In this document: positions 7,867 through 17,504 of the stretch, piece by piece | Numbering within the stretch: position 1 is the stretch's first letter | How the letters are laid out: each line of letters opens with the position of its first letter | DNA from: Candidatus Wallbacteria bacterium | Lineage (GTDB): Bacteria > Muiribacteriota > UBA6191 > JACPRK01 | NCBI GenBank assembly: GCA_016213845.1 | Contig: JACQZN010000107.1 | Location: 1 to 33,197, forward strand | Length of the DNA stretch: 33,197 nt | Reading direction: 5' to 3' | Position numbers and translations under genes: made by a program | Notes under the pieces: model-generated | Told to the model about the DNA's origin: nothing | Database searches by the model: none | The model's input: only the letters and a program-made list of their open reading frames with translations

Positions 7867-10254
7867 ATGCAAGCTCTTCGCTTCCTGACGGTGCTGGTCC
7901 TGGCCGGCGCCCTTTCAGCTCGCTGCCCGGCCGACCCGGGGACGCTGATTCCGCTCAACCTGGCAAGTGGCCCGGACCCTTCCATCCTCTCGCTGGCACG
8001 GATGTCGGTCGAGCTCTGGGTCGACGAGCGCTTCGCCCGAGTGCGGACCCGCCAGGTCTTCGCCAACCACACCGGCCGCGAGCTCGAGGGCGAGTACGTC
8101 TTTTTTCTTCCAGCCGGCACCAGCCTCTCCGACTTCGCCATCTGGGAGGACGGCGTCCGCATCCCGGGCGTGGTGCTCGAGCGGGCGCGCGCCCGCATGC
8201 ACTACGAGAGCCTGACCGCCAACAAGGTGGACCCTGGTCTGCTGGAAAAATCAGAGCACGCCGAGGAGTCGCACACGTTTGCCGTGAAGGTTTTTCCTAT
8301 ACCGGCCTGGGGCTCCAAGCGAATCGAGCTCGAGTACACGGCGGAGCTGGCAGTTGCCGGCCGGCAGGCCCAGCTCGTCTATCCGCTCAAGCCGGCCCGA
8401 TACCGCTCCCTGTCCGCAGCGGAGTTGACCCTGACCTACCGAGTCGAGTCCGCCGAGGAGCTGGCTGGGCTGCAGATCGAAGGTCTGGCGTTCCCCTCCC
8501 CGCCGCGTCACACGGCTTCGGGCGGCAGTCACGTCTACGAAGGCAGTTTCACGGGCCGGGACGTACGCTTCGATTCCGATTTCACGCTCGCGCTGTCGTA
8601 CCGCCCCGGCGCCACTCGCATGCGCTTCCAGACGTACCGGGACCCGGGCCGCGTGCGGCGGGACCTGACGCCGTTCGGGGCCGGGAAGCTCTACTCGGAC
8701 GAAAGGGGCTACTTCCAGGCCGAGACGCTGTTCGACCTCGAGGGTGACGCCGGCGGGGAAGCGGCTGTCCCGTCGCAGCGGGGGGGGGCGCTGGCCGTGT
8801 CGATCGCGCTCGATTGCTCGCTCTCCATGCAGTGGCAGAAGCTCGAAGGCGCCTTTGAGGTCGTCGAGGGCGTGCTCTCCAAGCTGGGCCCGTCGGACAG
8901 CTTCACCCTGCTGGCCTTCAACGACCGCGTGCGGGAGCTGCCGGGCGGCCTGCGCCCGGCGACAGCAGCCGCGACGGCCGCGGCGCTCGAGCACGTGCGC
9001 GGTATGTCGCTTGCGGGCGGCACGGATCTCGCCCGGGCGCTGGAGGCCGGCCTTCGGCCGCTGGCCGCAGCGCCGAAGGGTGCGCGGCGCATTCTGGTCC
9101 TGGTCACGGACGGTCACGCGACGTCGACGCCGGTCGGTGCCGGGGCGCTGCTCGCCGGCTTCGAGAAAGCCAACGCGCCGATCGGGGCCAGCGTGATGGC
9201 GTTCGGAGTCGGCAGCGACGCCAACCGCTTGCTGCTCTCGCGCCTCTCCACGGCCTCCACGGGACAGTTCACCTGGGCCGCGGAGACCGAGGACATCGGG
9301 GCGCCGCTGGCGACCTTCCTGGGTAGGATGGGCGAGGCCGCGTTGAGGAACCTGAGGCTGACCTTCGAGGTGCCGGAGAACATCGAGATGGTCTACCCGG
9401 CCGGGCCCGGGCTGGCCTACGACCGGTCGTCGCACCGGTTCGTCGGAAGATATAAAGGACCTCTTGGCTCCACCGGTGTGGCGGTGTCGTTCGAATCGCC
9501 GTCGGGCCCTCGCAAGCTGGAGGCAAAGTTGGATCTCCCGGAGCGCTCCGTCTCCCATGCGTACCTGCCTAGGGTCTGGGCGCGCGAGCGGGTCGATTGG
9601 CTGCTCGAGCAGATCGGTCTGAAGGGCGAGCAGGAGGAGTGGATCGAGGAGATCATCGCGCTGGCCAGAGAGCACCGTTTCGTCACCCCCTACACGAGCT
9701 TCCTGGCCGCCCCGAGGGCGCTCTTGCGCCCGCGCGTCATCAAGCCGGGCGACCCGGTTCTGCGCGTCAAGACGCCCCAGGACATCGCCGCAGTCACCGC
9801 CATTTTCCCGTTCGGCCTCACCCGGGCCCTGGAGCCCGACGGACCGACCGGGCTCTGGGAGACACGCTTCCTGGTGCCCCACGCGATGGCGGACGGCGTC
9901 TACCGGGCAACCCTCGTGCTCACGCACCGCGACGGCCGCAAGTTCCTCGAGGAGAAGAGCTTCGTCATCGACAGCCGCCCGCCCGAGCTCTCGCTGGGCC
10001 GGCTGGGTCCGCCGCCGGCCGCCGGGGAGACACTCGAGCTGGTCGCCTACGCCGACAGCGACACTCGCCGCATCACGGCCCGGCTGCCCGGCCTGCCGCC
10101 CGTGGAGCTGCGCTATGACGCAAAGCGTCATGCGTCTACGGCGCTGGTGCGGCTCCCGGCCTCGATGGCCCCGGGCACTTACCCGCTGCGCCTGACCGCC
10201 GAGGACTTCGCCCACAACGTCAGCTTCACCGAAGAGCAGGTGGTGGTGCGATGA
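7867..10254 (+). CDS. Secreted VIT + VWA domain protein
   Basis: First gene of a four-gene coupled operon, about 795 residues. It begins with a signal peptide (LRFLTVLVLAGALS...). A VIT (vault inter-alpha-trypsin) domain follows at about 40-165 (VRTRQVFANHTGRELEGEYVF, then FPIPAWGSKRIELEY). The VWA domain at about 308-490 keeps the whole MIDAS: D316-x-S318-x-S320, T386 (GGTDLARA) and D415 (VTDG). This suggests metal-dependent protein binding outside the cytoplasm. The C-terminal 200 residues look beta-rich (PELSLGRLGPPPAAGETLELVAY, read as an Ig-like fold by inference). No C-terminal membrane anchor or sorting signal is seen. Its stop overlaps the start of the giant TPR gene (ATGA). In animals VIT+VWA proteins bind matrix; bacterial roles are mostly unknown. 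Confidence 0.88.
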   Translation: MQALRFLTVLVLAGALSARCPADPGTLIPLNLASGPDPSILSLARMSVELWVDERFARVRTRQVFANHTGRELEGEYVFFLPAGTSLSDFAIWEDGVRIPGVVLERARARMHYESLTANKVDPGLLEKSEHAEESHTFAVKVFPIPAWGSKRIELEYTAELAVAGRQAQLVYPLKPARYRSLSAAELTLTYRVESAEELAGLQIEGLAFPSPPRHTASGGSHVYEGSFTGRDVRFDSDFTLALSYRPGATRMRFQTYRDPGRVRRDLTPFGAGKLYSDERGYFQAETLFDLEGDAGGEAAVPSQRGGALAVSIALDCSLSMQWQKLEGAFEVVEGVLSKLGPSDSFTLLAFNDRVRELPGGLRPATAAATAAALEHVRGMSLAGGTDLARALEAGLRPLAAAPKGARRILVLVTDGHATSTPVGAGALLAGFEKANAPIGASVMAFGVGSDANRLLLSRLSTASTGQFTWAAETEDIGAPLATFLGRMGEAALRNLRLTFEVPENIEMVYPAGPGLAYDRSSHRFVGRYKGPLGSTGVAVSFESPSGPRKLEAKLDLPERSVSHAYLPRVWARERVDWLLEQIGLKGEQEEWIEEIIALAREHRFVTPYTSFLAAPRALLRPRVIKPGDPVLRVKTPQDIAAVTAIFPFGLTRALEPDGPTGLWETRFLVPHAMADGVYRATLVLTHRDGRKFLEEKSFVIDSRPPELSLGRLGPPPAAGETLELVAYADSDTRRITARLPGLPPVELRYDAKRHASTALVRLPASMAPGTYPLRLTAEDFAHNVSFTEEQVVVR

Positions 10255-13200
10255 GAGCCGCTTCGGCCGGACGGCCTGTCCCCGCCAGTTCCGCCCGGAC
10301 GGGACTTGCCGAGCCCGCGCCCCCCAGACGCCTGCGGTCGAGACTTGCCGCCCTGCTTGCACTGGCGCTCTTCGCCTGCCTGGCAAGTCTCCCCCCCGTC
10401 CGGGCCCAGCAAGAAGAGGAGCCCGCCGAGCCTGCCGCCTCCGAGGAGAACGCGGCGGGCGGGTCGACGAGCGCCTCCGAGGACACTCCGGCGTCGCCGG
10501 AACCGGCCGAAGACCCCGCCCCCGAGGACCCGGCCCCCGCACCAGGGGTGGTCCCCGGTTCCACGGCGTGGAGGCTGGACAGGCTGCTCGGATTCGAGAC
10601 GCTCGTGCCTCGCGACCCCGCCGACCGCCTCCGACTGCTGGAGGAACGGCTGACCAAGACGCCGACGGATCTGGCCGCCACGCTCGAGCTGGCCCGGGTG
10701 CTCGCCGGCCGGGGCGATTTCGACCAGGCGCGTGCCCGGCTCTCCGCGCGGCTCTCCGCCCCGGACGCAAAGGCCGACCGAACCGCGCTGCAGCTGGCGC
10801 TGGCGGACCTGGAGCACGCCCGGCTGCGGGTCGCCGATGAGGTACTGACGCTGCGCGCGGCGCTCTCGGAAGCGCCCGCCCAGACCAGGCGCGCCCTGTT
10901 TGACCGCGTGCTCTCGGTCGTGCAGACCTACCAGCTCCGGCAGTTCGACCCCACGGCCCTGATGAAGGAGCGCGCGGCGGCGTTCCCGGGGGACTGGCCC
11001 GCGACCAAGGCGCTCCTGGAACACGCCGTCCGGACGAACCCGCCGGACGCGATCGAGGTGGTGGACCGGTCCTTGCCGCTCTTCCCGGAGCGGCGCAGGG
11101 AGCTGCTGGCCGTGAAGCGGGAGGTCCTGCTGCGCGAGGGGAAGGTCGAAGCAGTGCGGGATGCGTACCTGGCGCAGGCGGTTCCGGGCGGCGGGGCGGA
11201 CCTGGAGGCCGCGGTCCTCGACGACCTGGTGGAGCTCCTGCGGGGACGACGCGAGCTGGACGGCACGCGTCGACGACTGGAGTCGCTTGCACGCTCGCGT
11301 CGCCTGGCACTGCCAGACCTGACGCTCCTGGTCTGGATCCTGGCCTCGGAGAACCGAGCCGACGACGCCTACGAGGCGATCGCCGCCGGGGGACCGGCGT
11401 TTCGCTCGGGTGCGGGGCGCATGACCCTGGGACAGCTCCTGGTCCGGATAGGCCGTCACGCGGACGCCGCGAGGTCGTTTCTGGCAGCCTATCTGGAGTC
11501 GAAAGAGCCGACGGTGCGCGAAGGTGCGTTGTATCATCTTGCCGGCAGCCTGCGGGCCGCCCCTCTGTCCCTAGGACTGCTGGCCCCGGACCAGGCCTCC
11601 GGGCTGGCCAGCCGCGGCCGCGTCGACACCCAGCCAGGCTTCGTCTCCGGGCTGCTCTCGCTCGCCTTCAACGCCACCTACCCCCAGACACGGGTGGCTC
11701 AGCTCGGCACCCTTTCCCGCTCCTGGTCCAGCAAGTCGACCCTGCTGGCCATCTCCGAGCAGCTCGCCCGCGAGTTCCCTGCCTCCGCCCGGGCGCTGGA
11801 GCTCTTCATCTCCTCGATGGACGATCTGGCGGGCCGTGGGTACCACGATCGGGTCGCCCGGGACATCCAGCACCGGCTCGACACGCTCTCGCCCTCGCCG
11901 GACGCAGCCTTCACCCTGGAGCTCCGCCTGGCCGCCGCGCTCCGCGCCGCGGGCAAGCGCGAGCGCGAGTGGGCCATCTACCGCAAGCTCCTGACCCGCC
12001 CACCCGGCGAGGGAAAAGGTGCCGAGGACGCCTACTGGAAGTGCTTCGACCTCCTGGCCGCAAGCCTCGCTGCCGCCGGTCGCCACGAGGACGTCCTGAG
12101 GCTCTACTGGTCCGAGCTCGGCCGCCGCCCGTCCGACGCCGCGCTCTATCGCAAATTCCTCGGCTACCTCTCTACCTACAAACTCGTCGAGGAGGAACAG
12201 AAGGTCTACGAGCAGGCGATCCGGCGCTTCGACGACCCGGGCTGGTATCACAAGCTGTCGCGCTGGTACCTGCGCCACAAACGTGCCGACGCGCAGGAGA
12301 AGCTGGCCCGCCGCGTCGTCTCCATCTTCGACGGCCCCAGGCTGGGGCGCTACCTGGCCGAGTTCGTCCCGCTCTCGTCGGGCCGCGGTCCGGACAGCCC
12401 CGACAACCGCCTGGCCCTGGCTCTCTACCGGGACGCCCTCGAGCGTCACCCGCACGAGCTCGGCTTCGTCACGCGGCTGGAGGACTTCTACCGGGCGCGG
12501 GGCATGGAGCCCGAGCTCGACGCGCTCATGGCACGTTACTACTTCAGCGACCCGGCGCTTGCCGAGCGCTGGATCCGGGACCTGGCGCGCCGGGGCCAGC
12601 TCCAGGCCAAGGTGGAGTCGGCCGCCCGCTCGCCCGGCCATCCAACGGCCCGCCGGTTTCTGGCCGACGCCCGGATGTGGCAATGCCGCTTCGAGGACGC
12701 GTTGCCGATCTACGTCGAGCTTTCCGCGGCGTCGCCGGGCGACCGGTGGCTGGCGACCCGCACAGCCTCGCTGCTGCGCTCCTTCGGCAAGCTGCTCGAG
12801 GGAGCCGCGATCGTGGAGCGGACGCTCACCCTGGTCCCTGAGGACGCCGAGCTGCTGACGCTTCTGGGCGAGCTCCGGATCGAGGCGGGCGACGCCAATG
12901 GGGCGGCGGCCGCCTGGAACCTGCTGGTCGAAACCCGCCCAGGCGATCCCGCCCGCTACCTGCAGGCCGCGACGGTCTTCTGGGACTACTTCGACTACGG
13001 CCGCGCCGCGAACCTGCTGGAGGATTGCCGCAAGGCGGTCAACGAGCCGACCGCCCACGCGGTGCGCCTGGCGGCGGTGCACGAGTCGGCGGGCGCACCC
13101 GAAAAGGCGATCGACGAGTACATCCGGCAGCTCTGGCAAGTCGACCTCTACGACTGGGAGGCGCGCAGGAGACTGGTCTACCTGGCCCGGGCCCGGAAGC

Positions 13201-16200
13201 TCAAGCCGGCCATCGAAGGGCGCTTCGGGCAGCTGGCCAGCGACCATCCGGCAGACGCCCGGCTGATCACGGCCTGGGCCGAGTGGCTGGATCTGCTGGA
13301 GGACTCCGCGGGCAAGGCGCGCCTCTACCTGGAGTCTGCGGGCCGTTACCGGGACATCGACCTTCTCGAGACGATCGGCAACTACTTCGAGACGACCGGC
13401 CACTCCGAAGGCTGCGAGCGAGCGCTGGCGAAGCTGCTGGAGGTTTCGGGCGGAGACCGCGAGTACCGGCTCAGGCTGGCGGCGGTGCTGGAGCAGCGAG
13501 GGCGCGCGGCCGAAGCCCGGTCGGTGCTGGAAGAGGGCGTCGAGCTTGGCCGCCGGGCGGAAGGCGCCGGTGACGGCCCGGCACAGGCCGTGACGGCGTT
13601 GCTCGATCTGGCGGCGTTCTACGAGCGGGCGTCCCAGTTCGATCAGGAGTGCGCCGTCCTGGCGGACGCGGAGCGGATTGCGCGAGGGGATCGGCGCCGC
13701 GAGCTCCGGCGCCGGCTGGGACGCCGTCTGCTGGAGCGCGGCAAGGAGGAAGAGGCCCGAGGAGTGTTCGAGTCGATCCTGAGGGACGACCCTCTCGAGG
13801 CGGCGTCGTTCGAGGAGCTGGCGTCGCTGTCGATGAAGTCGAACGATGCGAAGGCTCTGACGACTCTGTATGCCGGCGCCATCGAAGCCGTCCGCAAGTC
13901 GAAGCTGGAACCGCCGGAGCGCAAGGCCCGCTCCCTGCGGCTCAGGGCAGGCCTGGCGCGCCGGCTCTCGAAGCTGGGGCGGCACGTGGAGGCAGTAGAC
14001 CAGTGGATCGAGGCGATCAACCGCGAGCCGCTCGAGGAATCGACTCTGACGGAGGCCTTCGACGCGGCCGCTGCCGGCTCCGTTTCCCAGAGGCTGGAGT
14101 CCTACTACGCGAACACAGCCGCGAAGTCACACAAGGACTACAGGTACAACGTCGTGCTGGCGCGCATCATGGCGCGCGGACGCCGATTCGAGGAGGCGGC
14201 CGCCCAGTACGCGAAGGCCATCGTCAACGAACCTCACAGGAGCGAGCTGCGCCTGGCCCGCGCTGAGGCGCTCATCGAAGCCGCGCGCTACCGCGACGCC
14301 GCCGAGGAATTCCGCGCGCTCTACCGGCTCGACAACCGCAACACGGGTTGGCTGGAGAAGGTGGCGCTGATGTTCGCGCGGGCCGGCGACATGCAGCGGG
14401 CGCGCGCGGAGCTGGCTGCCTTCGTCGCGCTCGGCGTGCAGGACGCGGCCACTCGCCTGGCCGCCGCGCGCGTGTACGACGCCTGGGGCCAGGCCCCCGA
14501 GGCCGTCGACGAGGCCCGCGCGGCGCTCGAACGCGAGCGGGGTGCCTGGAAGTCTCGCGATCTCTCGGGCTTCCTGATGGGCGATGCGCTGGCGGTCCTG
14601 GCCCGCTGGAGCGGTCCGGCAGCCGCCCTGGAGGCCGCGCTGGAAGTGCGCAGCGCCTTCGAGGCGCTCCGGGCCGGCAGCGGCCCGAACCACGTGCAGC
14701 GAGCACGCCTGGAGGCCGGCGCTCAGTCGATGGAACGGTTTGTCGCGTCCCGGCTGCCCGAGCTGGCCGGCCGATTCGCGACCGCTCCCGGTGCCGAGCG
14801 GCTGGCCTCGCTGGCTCTCTCGGCGGCCCGCAGCGATGCCGGGCTCACCCCGCACCTGCTCCGGTTCACCGAAACAGCCAGGCTCTTCGAGCTCCAGTGC
14901 CAGCTCCTGCAGCTGGCCGCTTCCCAGCCCCCCGTCCCTGGCTCCGACCCGGCAGAGGCGTTGCGACAGCTGCTGGCCTCGCGGCTGGACCGGCCGGCCG
15001 AAGCCGGGTGGATCCGTCAGACGCTCTTGCCCCCCGCGACCGGCGGACGGCGCGCCGCGTTGCTCCTGAGACTGGCCATTCTCGGCCGGCTCGGAGACGA
15101 TCCCGCCGCCGAACGGTCCGCGCTGGAGGAGCTCATCTCCTACCGGCACCAGGGAGCCTCCTTCCACCACGGCACCGCTGTCGAGGCCGCGTATCTGGAC
15201 AGCGTGCGGCGCTCGCCCGACTCGAGCTCCGTCTTCACGCGTCTGTCCGCAGAGCCGACCCTGTTCCGGATCAACTGGTTCCTTCGCGCCGGGCTCCACG
15301 AGCATGCGCTGGCCTCGATCTCGGCGATGCCCAAGGAGCCTGTCTGGTGCGACGCGAAGAGCCTGTTGACGTTGCTGGATGCGGGACGCAGAGGCGTCGA
15401 AGTGACGGCACTCTTCGCCCGGCTGCTCGGTCCGCTCGACCTGCGGACCGCGCTGGGGCACCGGCCCGACGCCACCCGCACATTGATCGGCGCGCCGTGG
15501 TTCCACTACGCTCTGAGACGCGCCGATCACGCGCTGGCGAGCGGCGACAACGCGACGGCCGACGCCTTCGCCTGGTCCACGGTGGAAGAGCATCCGCTCG
15601 ATGCCGCCCGCCAGCTCGAGTTGGGCGAGTGGCTGCTGGCCCGCAAGAAGGCCGACGCCGCCACCGCCCGGTTCCAGGCGGCCCTCGAACTGTCTCCCGG
15701 CCACTCCCGCGCCGCCGACGGACTGGCCCGAGCGCTCTCGGCAGCCGGGAAAAAGGGCGAGGCCCGCGCAACCTGGACCCGGCTCATCGCCTCCGCCGCC
15801 GCGTCCGGGGACGTGGCGCTCCTGGCCGCGCGCTCGATGGAGGCCTCGGGCGAAACCTCGGCGGCTCGCGACGCGCTCGTGGATTACGTCCGCGCGCGTC
15901 ACGGTCACCTCCAGATCTCCGAGCTGGACGCCCTGCTCACCCGGTGCGCGTCGCTTCAGCCACAATCGGAGTCGACGGGCCTTGATAGTCTTCTGAGGGA
16001 GCTGGCCGCGGCCGACCCGGCGCGAATCGAACTCTTCACCTTCGTGGCCGGTCAGAAGTACGCTTCGCCGGCGCTCGCCGAGGAGATGCTTCGCCGCGCG
16101 GTTGCCGCGGTCTCCTCCGGCGCTTTCCCGAACAAGCAGATCATCGCGGCGCGCCGGCTCGAGCTGGCGGCGTTCCTGGCTCGGCGGGGCGACGCCGCGA

Positions 16201-17504
16201 AGGCGCTTGCCGAGCTGGACGCCGTCCTGGCCGCCGAGCCGCGGCATCCGGAGGCCGGGCTCGAAAAGCTGCGCGTGCTGGCCCGCTCGGCCCCGCGCTC
16301 CGCCGCGTCCAGCCTGGCCGACCCGTCCGTGGAGGCGTGGCTGTCGACGCTGAAGCGCGATCGTCAGGCCGAAGAGTCGCCGATGCTCGAGGCCGCCGCC
16401 GTGCTGGAGCAGGAGGGCCTTCGCGTACGAGCCGACTGGCTGCGCCGGGAACACTACCAGGCCGCGCTGGCCGCACCGGACGCCGGCCCGGATCCCGCGC
16501 TGGAGCTGGCGCGAGTGCTCATCCGCCTCGATGAGCCGGCCCGCGCCGTCGACACGCTCGACGCGGCGGCGCTCCGCGCGCCCGACGAAGGCTTCCACGA
16601 ACGGGCCGCGAAGGTGCTGGAGGCCGGCGCCCAGCACTCGGCCGCCCTTGCCCACCGGGAGCGTCTGAGGTCCCGGACTCCCTCCGATTCGGCGAACACG
16701 CTGGAGATGGCCCGCCTCTACGCCGCGCTCGGCAAGCGCTCCGAGGCGCTCGAGCTGGCGCGCGGCGCTCTTTTCGGCACCGGCGTCCCGGAGGCCGTGC
16801 GCGAGGACGCGCTGGCGGTCTACGCCCGGACCGCCTCAGGCGATGCCGCCGAAACGGCCGCGTGCGAGGCGCAGGCCCGGGGCACCGCGGCATCGCCCTG
16901 GGCCGCGCGCGCTCGCGCCCGCCTGGCGCTGGCTGCAGGCGACACCGCAGGCTACGAACGCCGGCTGCGGGAGCTGGCGACCGGCGCTCACCACGCCGCC
17001 CCCGTTCATCGCGAGCTTGGGCTCCATCTGCTGGCTACCGCACGTTTCGCCGAATCACGGGCACCGCTACAGGAGTGGTGGCGCCTCACGGGTGATCCCC
17101 AGGCCGCTCTTGCGCTCTTCCGGGCGCTCGCCGCGATTCATAGACCCGACCTGGCCCTGGCTTCGCGGACTCCGCCCGGCTGCCCCGACTACGACCCGTA
17201 CGAGGACGAACGCTCCGCCGCCGAGACACCCGACGTCTCGAGCGTCACGAGCGAGTTGCCCGCAGTGAAGGGAGCCGCCTATCCGGAACCCTCGTCCTAT
17301 GCCGAGGATGCAGCCGGCGGCTACGAGACCCTGGGCCAGTGGGGCAGGGCCGCTGCCCTGCTGCGCGCCGGCGCCGAGCTTGCCTCCGGCGAGCCGGCCC
17401 GCACCAGGCTTCGCGAGCGGGCCGCCGCCGCCGAGACCCGGGGCGCCGCGCAAGCCGAGCGCGAGGCCAAGCGGCTCGTCCTCACTGAAGGGATCGAGAA
17501 TTGA
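10251..17504 (+). CDS. Giant secreted TPR-repeat protein (2417 aa)
   Basis: Starts with ATGA overlap on the VIT/VWA gene. A basic n-region of about 30 residues precedes a hydrophobic stretch (LAALLALALFACLASL) with probable cleavage after PVRA, followed by an acidic Glu/Pro/Ala linker. From about residue 140 to 2340 the protein is almost wholly helical with TPR-like hairpins; clear examples lie near residues 145-165, 815-890, 1305-1375, 1790-1840 and 1970-2000, with A-x-x-Y/F-x-x-A-L and P-spaced turns. Composition is Ala/Leu/Arg/Glu-rich. The likely role is a large periplasmic or surface scaffold that binds its operon partners. Such length is exceptional for a bacterial TPR protein. No enzymatic motif was recognised. 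Antisense frames are open over long stretches, but that is a GC-rich coding artefact. Confidence 0.88.
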   Translation: MRAASAGRPVPASSARTGLAEPAPPRRLRSRLAALLALALFACLASLPPVRAQQEEEPAEPAASEENAAGGSTSASEDTPASPEPAEDPAPEDPAPAPGVVPGSTAWRLDRLLGFETLVPRDPADRLRLLEERLTKTPTDLAATLELARVLAGRGDFDQARARLSARLSAPDAKADRTALQLALADLEHARLRVADEVLTLRAALSEAPAQTRRALFDRVLSVVQTYQLRQFDPTALMKERAAAFPGDWPATKALLEHAVRTNPPDAIEVVDRSLPLFPERRRELLAVKREVLLREGKVEAVRDAYLAQAVPGGGADLEAAVLDDLVELLRGRRELDGTRRRLESLARSRRLALPDLTLLVWILASENRADDAYEAIAAGGPAFRSGAGRMTLGQLLVRIGRHADAARSFLAAYLESKEPTVREGALYHLAGSLRAAPLSLGLLAPDQASGLASRGRVDTQPGFVSGLLSLAFNATYPQTRVAQLGTLSRSWSSKSTLLAISEQLAREFPASARALELFISSMDDLAGRGYHDRVARDIQHRLDTLSPSPDAAFTLELRLAAALRAAGKREREWAIYRKLLTRPPGEGKGAEDAYWKCFDLLAASLAAAGRHEDVLRLYWSELGRRPSDAALYRKFLGYLSTYKLVEEEQKVYEQAIRRFDDPGWYHKLSRWYLRHKRADAQEKLARRVVSIFDGPRLGRYLAEFVPLSSGRGPDSPDNRLALALYRDALERHPHELGFVTRLEDFYRARGMEPELDALMARYYFSDPALAERWIRDLARRGQLQAKVESAARSPGHPTARRFLADARMWQCRFEDALPIYVELSAASPGDRWLATRTASLLRSFGKLLEGAAIVERTLTLVPEDAELLTLLGELRIEAGDANGAAAAWNLLVETRPGDPARYLQAATVFWDYFDYGRAANLLEDCRKAVNEPTAHAVRLAAVHESAGAPEKAIDEYIRQLWQVDLYDWEARRRLVYLARARKLKPAIEGRFGQLASDHPADARLITAWAEWLDLLEDSAGKARLYLESAGRYRDIDLLETIGNYFETTGHSEGCERALAKLLEVSGGDREYRLRLAAVLEQRGRAAEARSVLEEGVELGRRAEGAGDGPAQAVTALLDLAAFYERASQFDQECAVLADAERIARGDRRRELRRRLGRRLLERGKEEEARGVFESILRDDPLEAASFEELASLSMKSNDAKALTTLYAGAIEAVRKSKLEPPERKARSLRLRAGLARRLSKLGRHVEAVDQWIEAINREPLEESTLTEAFDAAAAGSVSQRLESYYANTAAKSHKDYRYNVVLARIMARGRRFEEAAAQYAKAIVNEPHRSELRLARAEALIEAARYRDAAEEFRALYRLDNRNTGWLEKVALMFARAGDMQRARAELAAFVALGVQDAATRLAAARVYDAWGQAPEAVDEARAALERERGAWKSRDLSGFLMGDALAVLARWSGPAAALEAALEVRSAFEALRAGSGPNHVQRARLEAGAQSMERFVASRLPELAGRFATAPGAERLASLALSAARSDAGLTPHLLRFTETARLFELQCQLLQLAASQPPVPGSDPAEALRQLLASRLDRPAEAGWIRQTLLPPATGGRRAALLLRLAILGRLGDDPAAERSALEELISYRHQGASFHHGTAVEAAYLDSVRRSPDSSSVFTRLSAEPTLFRINWFLRAGLHEHALASISAMPKEPVWCDAKSLLTLLDAGRRGVEVTALFARLLGPLDLRTALGHRPDATRTLIGAPWFHYALRRADHALASGDNATADAFAWSTVEEHPLDAARQLELGEWLLARKKADAATARFQAALELSPGHSRAADGLARALSAAGKKGEARATWTRLIASAAASGDVALLAARSMEASGETSAARDALVDYVRARHGHLQISELDALLTRCASLQPQSESTGLDSLLRELAAADPARIELFTFVAGQKYASPALAEEMLRRAVAAVSSGAFPNKQIIAARRLELAAFLARRGDAAKALAELDAVLAAEPRHPEAGLEKLRVLARSAPRSAASSLADPSVEAWLSTLKRDRQAEESPMLEAAAVLEQEGLRVRADWLRREHYQAALAAPDAGPDPALELARVLIRLDEPARAVDTLDAAALRAPDEGFHERAAKVLEAGAQHSAALAHRERLRSRTPSDSANTLEMARLYAALGKRSEALELARGALFGTGVPEAVREDALAVYARTASGDAAETAACEAQARGTAASPWAARARARLALAAGDTAGYERRLRELATGAHHAAPVHRELGLHLLATARFAESRAPLQEWWRLTGDPQAALALFRALAAIHRPDLALASRTPPGCPDYDPYEDERSAAETPDVSSVTSELPAVKGAAYPEPSSYAEDAAGGYETLGQWGRAAALLRAGAELASGEPARTRLRERAAAAETRGAAQAEREAKRLVLTEGIEN

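Noticed and set aside
8251..11310. 1019-codon open frame on the minus strand
   Set aside because: Antisense to the VIT/VWA and TPR genes, Arg/Pro/Gly-rich, no start site or family motif; a GC-rich coding shadow.
14127..16655. 842-codon open frame on the minus strand
   Set aside because: Antisense to the giant TPR gene with shadow-like composition and no recognisable motifs.
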